A stretch of DNA of 64,000 nt from Ancylostoma caninum (GCA_037903475.1 JBAJFG010000039.1:1054001-1118000), one strand, 5' to 3'. Counted from the stretch's first letter, positions 25,844 to 61,154 are shown. Program-made: numbers and translations. Notes: generated by a model from the sequence alone, not told the origin.

Positions 25844-27098
25844 ATCGCCTCGAGGTCCGCAATTTCACGTGAATAACATCTGCAGCAGCTACAAAAGAAC
25901 CCCTAAAAACACATCCACAAACACCACCATTATAAACTATTATTTATTCTTTGAATACCAGACGTTGTTCAAGGAAATGTTTCATGTTAACTCGCACAAC
26001 TATACGCGGGTGGGGAGGGGTGGAGGACACCAAAACATATGTAGAAGACGGGGGCAAACGAAAAAAAAACATTATGGAAAACACGAAGAAAATGAAAATG
26101 ACGTGGCTAGAGTGAATGAGAGGAACACGGTATTTCATATCTACCGTAACTCGTTACGTACGTCTTCAAAGTACAAAACTACAAACGAATTTGCGCGGCG
26201 CGCGGGCGTCGCGAGTCACATATACCGCACGGCCGCGCCAAAAAGTACACGACGCTGCTTGGACGTGGGGGTGAGGGCGGCGAAGAGGCGGGCGGGACGA
26301 ACGGGGGTAGGACGGCGGGGGGGGGGGGGATGGCGTCAGTCGACTTGACACACTCACATACATAAACACATAACAATAAATACAACGCAATTTCGGGGCC
26401 AAAAAAAAATCGCGTGACGAATACATAGCGTTCACTACTCAAGCAGCAGAAAGTCAGCAAGAACAAGACGGGGGAAGAGGAAACGAGGGGACGACGAAGC
26501 ACACAGAGAGCGGACAAACGACGATGAGGAGGAGGACGGGGAAAAGGAGGAAAAGGAGTAACAAAAATAGGAGAAATGAAAGTGGGGAGGACTTTGCATC
26601 TCATTCATAGATCACAACAGACGAAATATTCGCTCAAAAACCAGCAAACTCCTAGAATGTACGTGTGTGAATGGGTGTGCTGTGTGGATTGGATTCCCTG
26701 GAGTAAGCAGAAATGTTCGGGTTAGCAGCTAAGCGGCAAAAACGACGAGGAAAACGACGGACGGACGGATTGAGAAACGGAAGGATGTCGCGGGGTGGTG
26801 CTCAAGATGAATTCACAAGAACTCGTCCACCGCACACCAAATAACGCGGAGCGCGGTGGACGACGACGGGGGGAACCGCCGACGAAACATACTCATAGTT
26901 CACATAAGGTTCAGGCAACTCTATAGTATTGTGTGGTACAGCATTTCTTTATGGAATTCGAGAGAGTGTGATACGATACAGTGTGACCCGGTGCACAGCA
27001 CCGAAAGTCAGCAGCACGCAGATGAGACGCGGACGCCTCTCGGCTCGACGTTAACCAGCACACCAAACGGCCGGCAAACGGACGCATCGTCGTCGCAT
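25844..27098 (-). other. Downstream flank and possible 3' UTR of gsp-1
   Basis: Unusually GC-rich and purine-skewed on the plus strand at about 26200-26560, with a run of G at about 26320. Open frames here follow from that skew and look non-coding. An AATAAA on the minus strand at 25943-25948 could end a roughly 1.2-kb 3' UTR; this is inference. Confidence 0.3.
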
Positions 27099-48542
<21,444 letters not shown>

Positions 48543-50898
48543 CTCGCACTTTTTAATATCGGCGATGCTCTTGTCAGCCTCAACCAACTACCCAAAAGGT
48601 GTTCCTGGAATCGACAACAGTGAATCATAGCAACATCGAAATATCACGACGAGAAAATCACGAATACAGGAAATAACAAGCACGTATGAGAGCTGCACCA
48701 GCAAAAAAAAAACACCACTATAAAAAATGAGAAACGTAAAGCAGCTGGAAAGGAAAAAAGTGGGTAAGATCAGAAAAAAGCCATGCCATCAACGAAGCAG
48801 ATTTTGCCGAGAAAAGAAGAAAGATGGCAAGAAGAAAAATGATTATTCATAAAGTCATACGAGCAGTACATCGAAAGTTCAGTTTGAGCTCTACCATGAA
48901 AAGAAAATAGTTCTTAAGACATCAGACAACGGAGAACCGTAGCAATTTCTCATTAAATAAAATCTCCAGGTTGTCTCAGGATTCCAAACTGCTTACACTG
49001 AAGTAGCAGAACAATAACAAACTCTGAGCGTTAGATATGAATACGTTAACCAAGCCACTTACCAAAGGATGACATTGCTTGAATAGACGTTATTTCCTAC
49101 TCGATGGCAGTAAGACAAATTTCAATAATTAAGTTAATAAGAACAAGGCTTATATGGAATCTAAAACAAGTTAGGAGTTTAGCTTTTGTGACATTTAGTT
49201 CTTTAGGCCACTTGGCTGCACAGAGAACTATGAAGCACTTGACCAACATGACTGCCTCCTCCAATAGTGGAATTTGTAAACGTTTCCTAGAAGATTTGAT
49301 TCTTATTATCGATCCTATAGCGTACAACAATTTCTACAGCAAGAAGTGCTGCTGTTTAATACTATTTTATCATTTGTAATCCATTTTCTCTGATTTTACT
49401 ACTATCAATGTTTTCCACTATTTGCTTTCATGACCAAGAACAAAACATCTACGAAGAATGCATAAGGTTTTGGTAGGAAACCCTTCCATTGTAGATCCTT
49501 GCAAACTCCGATTACTCAGCGGAGCATTCGTGAACCTCGCCGCAGGACAGAAAGGAAATACGCATCCTCGAAGATGCACAAGGAAATCAATTCCCTCAAG
49601 GGGTCGGCGCTTCGTGAAAGTATGTGAGGAATTCCAAAGTGATTTCGTAGGCTTAAACTCTTCCCACAAAGTTACGTTTTTGCGGTTGTTTTTGGAAGAA
49701 TGGGTCCTATTCCCAATCAATCATTGAGAAGTGACCATAGATTGTTACTTCTTGTTAGCAACAGATGTACGCAGATGTACAACACTGTCAAACTTTTTCA
49801 CAATGAATTTAAAGACGTGCGAGCAGTTGCCTTTGCTACATTATACATTCCAAAGAATGACTTAACCTCACAGCGCCATTCACCTATTAGAAATGTAGCT
49901 AAATGCAACGTAATTAATTAGCGACTTGAATGTGAATGTGAGCTCTCCGCTGTAAATCCTCCTATATAAATCAACAAAAAAGAAATGAAAACAATAGTGG
50001 GTTATTTCCCCTACCAACCAGTCTTAGCAAATGCAATGGCGAGAAGCATGGAAGAAGACAAGAAACCTTTCTTGATTCAAAAATGAAAAGATCCGTGGAG
50101 AAGGATCGAAAGTCCCTAATTGCTACAATTCTTAGATTTTAGTAAAGAAAGTGACAGCCTGCAAAAACCTACCACACTAAGGCAAAACATGTCCCAATTT
50201 CTAGAGGAATGTTTACTTCAGCTACGTCGTATCAGTTTCAACAAAAACAGGCTATCAGTCAAAATGGCGCAATGGATCCTGGTAATCGAAAAAATACAGA
50301 TGATGAAGTACAACACAGCCCTTTCAAGCAAAAGCTGATGGTCACTTCCCTACCCCTTCTAATAAATTCTTATCGAGTTCAGAACTGAGCTGCGAAAGAA
50401 CTCACACCAATGTAAAGATCGCTATCGAAACAAGCTCCAGTGGTGTAGCTCAACGCTAAAGAAACTAACGCCAAGATAAATCTTTTCCGAATTACTCAAA
50501 AGGGACGCCACTAAAACATGGAATTTGGAATTTCTTGTAGAAAAAGGAGAGCTGAACACAAATCAAACCTACCTGGCAATAAAATTATGGAAGTGAGTTA
50601 CATAATTACAACTTCAGAAGATGGCACGATGTGTGCTGCCATGGGGTTCTCTTTTAGGTTCTTTTTGCTTTCAGTGCGCAAAGCCTTGCATAGACCTTTC
50701 TCAGCTATGGAATGGGAACGCCAAAAACTATTAATGCTAAAAACATGGAAAACCTTGACAAGAAAAGAATTTTCTGCAGAAATTATTCGTAAATTTATTG
50801 GGAACCTGAGATAAACGCTTTTCCCAAATTATGGACCAAACTTGAAGTTTCTATCGCTTTTTGTTGTCTTCAGTTCTGGTAAAATTTCACGAGAGGAT
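48543..50898. other. Immediate upstream region of gsp-1; no promoter resolved
   Basis: AT-rich. Opposed frames at 49418-49727 overlap on both strands and neither is recognisable. No TATA box or initiator can be assigned; nematode genes are often trans-spliced, so the true start is not visible here. Confidence 0.4.
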
Positions 50899-51363
50899 TC
50901 ATATTTTCCTATCTGATTTTTTGCTCCGGTTTTTTTCACTGCGAGGGAAAGTTTTAACACAATATCTGATGGCAGACTCCATAAAGTCCTGAAAACGACA
51001 TATTTTGAAGGCATCAAAAATTGCAATAATTACTAGGAAACACATCCCTAAGATAAGTTCAAATTGGTGCGGTATTACCTGTGCAGTTTCTGTGAATTCG
51101 ATGTTAATTGCGGATCTGTCAAGAAAAAAGCTTTTTCCTTCGTGAATAGTTGGAATTGGAGTGAATCGAACAAGCGAAGCACCTAACTTCCTTGATATAT
51201 TGCGGGTACCATCAACTTTTCTCGCAATATGAATGAAAGAAGACAAGTTCTGGCAGAATTCTTGGTAAACTTTACAACTTAGAAATATTACTTTAAAACC
51301 GGAATGATCGAAGAATGAGCGCAGCGACCATAACAATCTTCCATAGTTTTGTGAAAACGTCAT
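50899..51363 (-). CDS. Unrecognised coding candidate upstream of gsp-1
   Basis: An ATG at 51363 opens 154 codons, long for this AT-rich stretch. Inside it, a GTAATA donor (after 51079) and a TTTTCAG acceptor (before 50988) bound a 90-nt possible intron with phase 0 on both sides. Spliced or not, the frame ends with a basic tail at the stop at 50899. It lies on the gsp-1 strand, 2.4 kb upstream. No domain is recognised. Confidence 0.25.
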   Translation of the reverse strand: MTFSQNYGRLLWSLRSFFDHSGFKVIFLSCKVYQEFCQNLSSFIHIARKVDGTRNISRKLGASLVRFTPIPTIHEGKSFFLDRSAINIEFTETAQVIPHQFELILGMCFLVIIAIFDAFKICRFQDFMESAIRYCVKTFPRSEKNRSKKSDRKI

Positions 51364-54300
51364 AACATGGGGCAAAAGAAACTATTCTAAGCTGAACTAA
51401 ATCCAGAAGCAAGAAATGAAAAACTTAAATTCAGAAAAGGGAAGAGTAAAGAAAGTTAGCATTTTGACAGATAGATAGAAACATTTCTATACTAAAATAA
51501 CTGAAAAACTGCTATATTATTGGAAGAAAACAAACGCATACACGCAGATGCTTATAACAACCACACGCAACGAACAGCAACCGGAGAAGAGAGTGGGTGG
51601 CGTATCGATTGACACGACACCGCATGCTCGGCCCGCATGCGCTGTGTTCCCTCAAAAGGACCTCGTGCCTAGAATCAAACGTGGCATTGTGCTTATTCGC
51701 ATTCACTTCATCGTGGACGAGCATTCAGCGTGAATCCCATAAAGCGCCATAGAGATGACGCAGCAAATTAACGGTTTAAAATTATTTGTGGCAAGCTTTT
51801 AACATCCCACTAGATAAAATCTCAATAAACACTCGCTGGGAAATTGAAAAGAAAACTTATCAACTTTCCAGAAACAAAGACAAGCATCTATTATTTTTCT
51901 ACATATGATGATTGGACAGCAATTTCGAAGAAGTCTTTCAACTTATGACAATATCTATGTAAAAAAAAAGTCCAACAAAGCAAATACAACAATACCATGA
52001 ATATATTGAAGATACATAGATGAATATGTTTGGGATGAAATAAATCAGGGTAATGGATTAATACTTTCAAGAATTTTAATTTTATGGATTTTATTCTAGA
52101 AATTTCGGTTTTAATAAGGTACGAAATGTGTAACTTGTAACTTCTTAAATTACAGAAGTTAAAGAACAACTATAACAATGCCATTCCAAAGCAATAGAAA
52201 CGTATAATCTCGAAAACTAAAAACAGACGTTACCTCTGAGTGAATCCTCCGCAAAAAAAACTGCTCATAACCAACCAATTGCACGGGATGTAATTGCTAA
52301 CAAACATGGTTAGCACAAGGCATGAGGGTGGACTCAGGCTAGAAAAATCAATCTAATTACGCTAAGCATTCATGCAAGATAATCAGCTTAGGATTTGTGA
52401 GAAAAAATCGTGACGAATTAGCTGAGAAATGCTTCTATTGAACACCTAGACATGAAGACAAAACAGCACAGCGCTAGGTTGAAATTAATTCGTCGTGGAT
52501 TATCCCCCTGATGCGAAGTAAGAAGCACAACAGTGCTAACAGCAGCTTTCAAACTCATCACATTTTCTGCATGACTAATCGATCTTCACTTCTTGAACCA
52601 CATAATCTAAAAGAAAGAAAACCCCATGATAATCAATCATAGTCATAGAAGCACAACATTGTTCCTGAGCACTGGCAACAAAGAGCATTCACAACTGATT
52701 CATACTGAGATGAACGCTGAGTACTTCATGACCTCTTCTCTTTCAAAGCGATACTCTTCTTGGGTCAACCTTTTTACAACTTACGAGAAAACGGTAATTT
52801 GGTATTTCTACATGAAAATTTTAGTAAACATACTTAATATGTAAGACAATTTGACAGCTCAATGAAATCGATGAAGCTGAAACTACTCGGCCTCAAAGGG
52901 AAGAAAAAAACTACTCACGCCCAGAAAACTAAAGAGCAAATTCTTACCAGACAGAACGCATGGAAGTCGATAGAATCAACATGTATGTAGCAACGAGCGC
53001 AGAGGTTGAAAATCTGTATCAAGTAAATTCCTTAACGAATAAAGGTCAAAAAAACACGACCATTTGTGAGTAGAGCCGATTATTAAGGCTATCATATTTC
53101 AATGGACTACTATAATTAGTTATAGCAATAGATTTGGTTTTAAGCACTTTTTCTCAAGGGTAACAGTGTGAAAAGTTTACCATGTTATGAATGAATGAGT
53201 GGATGAAATGTGAGATTTTAAAGCATCACCAATTCCCCAGGCCAACATCAGATACAGGGCAAGCAAGGTCAGTTGTACAAATCTCCTTTGATGAAGGCCG
53301 CTCTTTGCAGAAAGACCTACATTCATCGATAAGCGCAAAACAAATTACAATACGCAGAAAAACATGAATTACAGCGATTGTAAACATCACTAATGATGGC
53401 TGGGTTGTAAACGAACACAGCATCCAAAGTGCATGAGCACTTTTTTGAATGAATTTTATAAATAAACCCAAGCTGGAAATACTCCAATGCAAATCTCTCC
53501 AACCCGCATAGATCCACAAATCGGATGTACAGAATGTGTGTCGGGCATATTGCCAACGGCGGCGATAAACAGCCAAATGCTATGCGGCAATGGAAAAAAA
53601 TGTAATAAAGCGAGGGAGAGGCAGAAGCGCGAGCGCACCGACCCAACACCGCTTGATTAGTTTTGTGAATCGGTTTCTAGCCTTTTCTTCAACCTACATG
53701 GAAAGAACCACAGTTCCATAGTTCCGCAGCCATAGAACCGCAAGAATGCCATCCCTTCCATAATATGTATGCTTGATAGCAGATAGAATAGCAGAAAAAC
53801 GAAAAAAAACGGATCGGAATTGAGGCGAAATTATGACGTTGAACCGCACATGCTTACTGCTTCTCGGCTGTCGCTCAACATTCGAAAATTCCCTAAAGTC
53901 GTTTTCGAGGGAATTTCTTCTCTGCTACATTATGGAAGCCAAATAATGTAAAAAGAGACTGTCTAAGACGTTTTGCCTTTGAGAATTCCCACGCAGACAA
54001 TTACTAACAGTTTTCTCACAATCCAATAATCCTCCACCAGGCATTGCAGTTATCGTAGTCCCATGGGAAGCACCAATCCACGAAGATATTAAACCAAGCT
54101 AAGGAGTGTAGGAAACAGAAGTACGGTGAAATAAGATTACAAAACTTCTTAACGCTCTCTTCCGTTTACCACCATCTCAAAGGCCAGAAATACCCTGTAG
54201 TGAAAATACTTCGTCACAGGGCGACAACTTCCTTCGCCACCCTTCATTTGCCGCCAAGATATCATCGCAGGCGCAGCAAGAGTAGAACGGCTTTCAGGCA

Positions 54301-55087
54301 ATTTTCTGAGGCAGGGAATGAGACTCGATTATGACAAGAATGCTGATGAATAAGAGGAAAAAAAAACATGAAAATTGAGGTTAATACGGCAATCCAATAC
54401 CACCAAGTTTCGCTTTGTAATTAAGAATTAATCACAAACCCCATTTATTGACGTGGTATAGAGCCAAAAATAGAACCTGCAAGCCATTTTGTGGTTTTCT
54501 GGCTTCCTTATACTTTTCTGTAACTTGTTAAAAACACAGAAACCAATGAGTCCAATATTTTACGTTATAGAACAGCTAGAACGAAAACATCCGCGTCGCG
54601 CTGTTAATGAAAGAAAAACAACATGATCATGTCCATAGCGCCGCATCAAACAGCAAATTCATTAGAGCTGCATGGAGAAAAACAGAGCAGCTGAATCCAA
54701 GTAAATCAAAGAACTCTATGCCAGAACATGTACCCGTAGAACGTTAATATCCTGATAGAGGAGCTAAACATCGAATGAAAGAAGAAAAATTCAAGTCAGA
54801 ATTTCAAACCCTAACAAGATTCTATTCACCCGTTCCCGAAGAAAAGTGCAAGGATATGTTTTCGCAGTTATTACCAAGGAGCAAAAAATCTGAGGCTTGC
54901 AGCCAATGCAATTAAAAGGCGTTGTAATCCCTTTTTTCTACGAAAGAGCTCCAGTGCAAGCGTAATGTGTGCCCTTTTACGGCAAAACATCAGAAATATT
55001 TATAGCAGTCGCGCCAATGACGTGATCGACTACGTTCTTAGAGAGATGAAAAAAAACTTATAAAAAATTACTGACGATATAAAAGCA
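51364..55087. other. Intergenic; two GC-richer patches
   Basis: Patches at about 51550-51730 and 53520-53650 stand out from AT-rich surroundings and could be upstream promoters for minus-strand transcription. Minus-strand frames across 53226-53649 overlap in three phases and are not recognisable. Confidence 0.35.
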
Positions 55088-55643
55088 CAGAATTATAAAA
55101 GGTGACTCGGGATCGGACTCGCATTCTCTAGAAATTCTAGCCTGGACCTCTCTTTAGGGGGTTATTCGGTGCCTTAATCACGAAAATCGCAATTATTTTC
55201 TACCCTAGCGCCGTTTTCGTTAGTTTACGGTGGTAATAATATGGAAGAGTGAAATAAAATGCAATCTTCGACAGGGAAATCGGTAATGGCAGTGCCAGAT
55301 GCTGTAGCCTGGCTAACGTAATTGGTGTTACAATACAAAATGGCTACGATTCCCATGTTTATCACATTCAACAACCCATTCATCAATTAGTGAGGAAATT
55401 TCCGGGCTTTTCTGAGCAGAAATGCGGGAAAGCACCAGATCAGACAGCCATTTACTCGCCAGAATTCATATTTTCTCTTTGTTTCTCACTGTGATCTCAC
55501 TACGCCTTTACGGAAAACGTGATTAGGATAGGAAATTAGTGCGATTATCGTGATCAGCGCATTGAATAACCCCCTAAAGTGAGGTCCAAGCTACAATTTA
55601 TGAAGAATGCAAGTCCGATCCCGAGTCAACTTCTATAATTCTG
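55088..55643. mobile_element. 556-bp element with about 80-bp terminal inverted repeats
   Basis: Left end (from 55088) and right end (to 55643) share CAGAATTATA, TGACTCGGGATCGGACT and GGGGGTTATTC as an inverted repeat of about 80 bp. A target duplication is not clear, so the superfamily is open. No coding capacity seen. Confidence 0.7.
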
Positions 55644-56411
55644 TTAAAAAAAGCAGCGTGCTTTAGTAATTCAAATATTTCCAAGACAAAATGAAGCAAT
55701 AAATATCTGTAAAGCAAGTATCATAGAAGAAAAATAGGTCATATCAATGAGAATGGTCACGAAAAATGACATTGAACATCTCAAAAAAAAAACTACCAGC
55801 CATTTGCAGTGGTCTGGACCTGGGCACATGCGCCACACCACAGAATCGATAGAGAATGAAGTGTGATACTAATGAAATGTGTGAATATGCAAAAAATCAG
55901 CGTCACGAGACGCAGATGGTGGCGGTCGACAGTGCGTGTGGCGATTCCTGATCATTGAAGTCTCCCACACAAAATACGCGAATCGAATCTTACAATTTCA
56001 CCGTCCGCGGAATTTTATTTACCCAACGCTATGAACATCCCCGATGCGCACGTTTGCAGAATGAAATAACAGCTGCTCAGACGCGCAGACGGCTGCGGTC
56101 TTCGTCATGATTTACATGAAGCATCACAGCATTTCAACCAGTGGCGGCGAAAATGTCAGAGTACCGATGCTTCATAGGTCAGCTGACTGGAACAGAAAAG
56201 TGAGAATAATGTATCACATACCAACCACAGATGATTTATGCTCGACAAGAAACGGGTAATCACTGTCATAGCAGTGGAAAATACGGTTCGAGGAGATCGT
56301 TAAGAATCGTTCAATGTCACATGACGTGAGAAAGATTGAAGAGATCCAGGTCACCCTTATTGACATCTGGGGAAAGTGTCGATAGATGCGAATCTTCCCT
56401 GTATATTTCAG

Positions 56412-57587
56412 GAAATCCACAAACTTTCAACAGAAGACAACAAAACGAAAGCAGCAGAAGTCGAAGTGCGAACAAAGCGCGATGGGTGGTATTTCAAGCA
56501 GATGACTCAGAACACTATCAGCAGGAAAACAAACGACGGCACGAACTGTACCATCGGCTGATCGATTTTCACAGTGACAAGAACGACGTAAGCATAACCT
56601 GTTTGCGTTGCATTCTTACCCGATAACAACAGCATCTAGCCGCTGAAAACTGAAAAGTAGCAGTCGAAACAGCTGTCCAGCATAAGAACACCGCTTTGCC
56701 AGCGATAATGGCGGCACCAGATAAATAACTTTTTGGTTAAACAAGCTGCCAATCAATATAGCTGATCGTGCTGATACTTCGCTAATAAGAATTCCAAGCA
56801 TAATGGATGGATGCCAAGCCAAGGCGGACTGTGAGAGGACAAGGATTTTCAGGGGACTAAATGCACTCTAACAAAAAAAGCTGAGAGTTGTGTAGTTTAT
56901 CGGACAAATGAACGGAAACAAAACAAAAATATTAATCGTTAGTTTAAGTATCGTGCATAACGCTTGTACGGAAACTGAACCTAGGGACAAGCCATATAAG
57001 GCTGCAGCTATACTCCTCCAAAGGAATAGCGCTTGCCAGCTTTGCGACATTGGTTTTGCTACGTATCGATTGTGGGCTGACGGCAGCGCCGACTGACACA
57101 TCGCCCGCAATCGATAAATACCAAAACCACTGTCGTCGCTCCGCGACGACCAACGACTAAAAGCTTTATGAGGGCAGTTTATACTAGCTGCGTGCGTCAG
57201 TCGCGCGTCAGACGCGCGTATATATTTGCGAAGAATTTTTCATGAAGACCGGTCAATGCGGCATGCACATCCTCAATGAAGAGAATGCACGGCAGCAGAG
57301 AAGCCGTAAAGGCGTAGTTCGGAGCTGCGACAGCGATGCGACTGGGCTCTATTCTTCAACACGTAAATGCACGCGCGTCAGTCGCACGCATCCAGTATGA
57401 ATTGCTTCGACTGAAACAGCGTAACCCAGCGGCTCCACTGAAGGATAAGCTTCATGAACAATACTCGAGCGTACAAGAAATCGACAAGGAAGCTTGCCTC
57501 GGAGATTTCAAAAATCGGGGTTTCTCCTCGTTTTCGAAGGCACCAGTTCCCACTGCTAACCTTCGATCCATGACAATAATTTACTAG
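56412..57587 (+). CDS. Unrecognised multi-exon coding candidate (internal and last exon)
   Basis: A plus-strand exon at 56412-56587 is bounded by ATATTTCAG and GTAAGC. It is open in one frame through charged, helix-like sequence (ENKRRHELYHRLIDFHSDKN). A second open stretch, 57396-57587, reads YELLRLKQRNPAAPLKDKL and ends with TAG. Both use phase 0 at the junction, giving about 121 residues. The second stretch starts exactly at the end of a small TA-flanked inverted-repeat element whose last bases CCAG would be the acceptor. Another frame of the first exon is also partly open, so the assignment is uncertain. Upstream exons were not resolved. Confidence 0.3.
57184..57395. mobile_element. 212-bp TA-flanked inverted-repeat element
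   Basis: Ends CTAGCTGCGTGCGTC and, inverted, CTGGATGCGTGCGAC, flanked by TA at 57182-57183 and 57396-57397. The inverted repeat is about 25 bp and imperfect. It sits immediately before an open reading stretch and may supply its splice acceptor. Confidence 0.6.
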
Positions 57588-60404
57588 GCTTTAGGAAACA
57601 AGCAAAACCGATTGTATTTTTTGCAGCCTTGGAAATATATCAAAACTTCAGTAAAAACTTAGGGTTGTGATTTCTAAGCATGGATTCTGTTCAGGAGCAC
57701 AGATAAACAGAAGTATAAACAAACAAAAAAATATGAATACGTAGTACTGCTCAGATAAAATAAGACAAAATAACACACTAGACAAATTTCCGTTTGAATA
57801 TTCGATCCGAATAAGTCGAAAATTGAAAAGGTTTGAACGACAGAAAGCAACACAGCTATGGCAGAAAGACGTGAGCGGCAGTAAGGCTTCCTATTCGCCA
57901 AATGTTCGAATATTCCATGAGAATTCTAAATTATTTATTAAATTGACAGAACTTTCCGGTCCCAGAACGCAACAAGAACACCTAACCTTATTAAAACCTG
58001 GAAAAAAAGAAATGTAAAGGGTTTTCACATCAAAGCTTCTACCGACAAAATACCAAGACATACGGAATCCTAGTACTTCAAAACAGGAACCCATTCGTTG
58101 CTAATCAATATAAATACTCAGGTATCCAATAGTCGAAAAAAGAAAAACATGTGACGAGGAATGTGACCGTCCCACGCCTTCCTGATTTCGTTCACCATTT
58201 CGAGGAACATAAACAATTGCGCATCAAGGTCGTACGCTCACGCGTCTAGCAATGGTCATCTGAAAAACTTATTGAATAGCACGCCTTCGCCAAGGGCAGC
58301 TGAATGTGGGCAATGACAATACACTGAATAGCGGTGACCCGAAAAACGCTCGAGCATAGGAGGACTTGACTCGGAAGGAAATTCCACGCCGTCATGCTGT
58401 ATTAATTATGTCAGGTGTGGCTTCATACAACACAAACTTAGGAAGCCATAAAATGCTTAATCAATTATTGTTATTTGGCGAATACTTCCTTCATTGCTCA
58501 GTCCTGCTGCTTCCTGTTCTTTTCTGAAGTTCATCAAAACCTCGAAACATGTACAACTTTTCAAACAAAACCAAACGTATGGACCCAAATGGTGGATTTG
58601 GTGAAGAGATCGATGAAACCAATGAAATCGGCCGCACGAAATGGCTGCAACATTGGTGATCAGAACCTTCACGAAACCCCTTTTGCACTTTTTCAGATAA
58701 CATCCGTGTCCTCTAGCTCACGGCAATTTTATGAAGCCGCCAGGTATATAAGTACTAAATTTTTCATTTAATGAATAAGAAAAATGAAACATGAAAAAGT
58801 ATGCGAGGTATTCATTGAAATACATGCATGAGGTACCGAATCTACGGTATCAGGTGGAGTTTTACACTGTGCACCAGCGTTTTCTCTCCACAATTTTTTT
58901 GACAGTTTTCAGGTAACTCCGCCCAGAAACACAAGGAAAAATTGGCCCTAACCTTGTCCAGGTATTCTGCTTGATATGCTCGTCACAAAAACAGCTTTTT
59001 GCTTGGATGATATCAGCAATATGTCATAGCACTTTACTGAATTCTTTTTTTTTCTTCTGGCATGTTTTGAGTACAAAAAAGGTTATCAATTCAAACAAGT
59101 CCGTCGCGTCTGTACAAACTGCTACTGAAATGTAGGAACCACGTTGAAGCAGGCGGTCCCCTTCCTGCTGTGAACCTCATCCAAGCAACTAAGAGCAGAT
59201 GAAATCTGCACTATCGAACCCCATTTGTGTAGGGTTTCAATACCATGCTCATCACTCTTTAAATTATACATACAGCCTCTTACTAACTAAGCCACGAAAA
59301 TTAGAATAAAAATTCGTTGTATTTTCTCCAAAACAGCACGTAGAAACATGACTAGTAGTGTACTTATTCAGGAGCGAATAGCGCATAAGATATATTCTGG
59401 ATAGGTTAGCCAACCTTGAATAAGTCGAAATTTCAAGTGCTCGCGAAACAGCAGGAAAGATAAGGATGACTTTCTGTAGGACTTTATTTTTTCAATCTTT
59501 TCTTTTCTTTCCAATAAATCGGTTCCTGAAAGAGCAAAACAAATTAAATAAACTTAACTGATCGGTATTGCCGATTTTAAAAACACTTAGTTACTTAGTC
59601 TGTAAAGAATGAGACGTAGATAGAACCAGAATAATTTACAGAAACTTAAGGGTTGTGGCGAAACCTGTGTTTTAATCAAGTTCTAGGTAGGGTTTCCAGC
59701 TATACTGAAAGCACCGTTAATCTTACGGAAGAAAAACCAGAAATGTCTTCCTAGGGTAGCATAAAACATTCCAAATCAAACATTAACAGATTAATTATAA
59801 TGAAAACGTCATTAAATGTTGTGGCGATCCATGCGGTTAATGATCACGAAATTCATACCAACACATTCCACTCTGGACACGAAAATGTGAAGCGCATTGA
59901 AGAACCAAACTCCAGGAACTAATGAGGCATAAACCACACAACGAAACCACATGTTTGATGAAATCCTAGAGGAAAACCGCGGTGGAGGAACACATTGTCA
60001 TTCGCTGTGATCCGCAAACAATACTATACCGATACAATCGCGGAAACAGATATTGAGCGATCTGCGCACAAGATCAGATTAGTTTCAGGGCCACAGCCGC
60101 AATATAATCCGAGGCTGTTGAGAAAGCACGGCGAGCGGAGAGGACGACGAGAATTAGCCGTAAAATCAATGACATCGGACGTGATGTTACGCCGCGACAC
60201 ACTTTGCACGCTTCGGGACCAGGCGGCTGTAGACGGGTTGACCCTTTAAGAACGATTATTCTCACCCACCCGTTTTATATATTTACCTTCTTCAACTCTT
60301 CCAGAACAGCCATATATGGTTCAAAAGATGTCTTAGGATACTTCAGCTCCTCACTGATCAAATTAGAGTGGAACTGAACTGTGTTTCCGAAGAAAAGTCG
60401 CTCA
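57588..60404. other. Mostly intergenic; one plus-strand frame at 58475-58771
   Basis: A 98-codon plus-strand frame ends just after a possible GTATAT donor (near 58743), but the same interval is open in two minus-strand frames, so coding cannot be decided. A tRNA-like repeat fragment lies near 59230-59300. Confidence 0.35.
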
Positions 60405-60659
60405 ACTCACTGAGCTATGTGCGCACGTGATGCAACGTACAAATGGTGTCCAGTATTACAGGCCATTCATCTGGGAGTCGGTATGCCACTTATCGGAGAT
60501 ATGGGCTCCACGTACTCCCACATCATTTCCGGGACTCTTTCTAACATGTTAAGCAGTTAAAAATCATTGCGACCAACAAGCTTGAACATGCGCGACTTGC
60601 CAAAGGCATCTCTAGTCTCTTTACGTAAAAATGCACCAATACCGACTCATTTCTGAACC

Positions 60660-61154
60660 GCCTGTACTTACACTTACACTTATCGTAGTTTATCTTGGAA
60701 ATTTATGCAAAACGTTGCCGGATGCCTTCCTGGACTACCCGAAGGAGATCACGGGGGACGTTCCAAGCAGTGAACCCCAAACACTGCGATACTTAACTCT
60801 GGATCTCCAACGGAGTGGAACCAGCGATAGGGACAGATTGCAATCTGCCGCTCAAACCACTGAGCCATCCGGGCTACTTTTTATGCTGGAGTTTGTTAGA
60901 TAACTGCAGCAGTCGTAGGCAGCATACTATATGTATTTGCAAAACGGCGCCACAGGGCAGGATTCGATCCCCTGACCACCACAACGTCGATCATTCGCTC
61001 AACCCACTGAGCTATGCGCGCACGCGATGCAGCATACAAATGGTGTCCACTATTACTTACACTTACACTTATCGTAGTTTATCTTCGAAATTTATGCAAA
61101 ACGTTGCCGGATGCCTTCCTGGGCTACCCGAAGGAGACCTGCCGGACCCAACTG
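60660..61154. mobile_element. Truncated second copy of the tRNA-module element
   Basis: Inverted, diverged copy of the interior of the 9266-10522 element, with both tRNA-like modules and the GATAAACTACGATAAGTGTA repeats. The right end, GGACCCAACTG next to TA at 61155, matches that element's terminus (GGACCCGACTG). The left terminal repeat is missing. A third fragment of module 1 lies at about 60405-60458. Confidence 0.75.

Noticed and set aside
26166..26604. Proline- and valine-rich open frames near the gsp-1 3' end
   Set aside because: Produced by a purine/pyrimidine-skewed GC-rich stretch; several frames are open at once and none is recognisable.
56214..56420. Minus-strand exon ending at a GTATGT donor
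   Set aside because: Its sequence looks like the antisense of charged plus-strand coding sequence, so the plus strand is the likelier coding strand.
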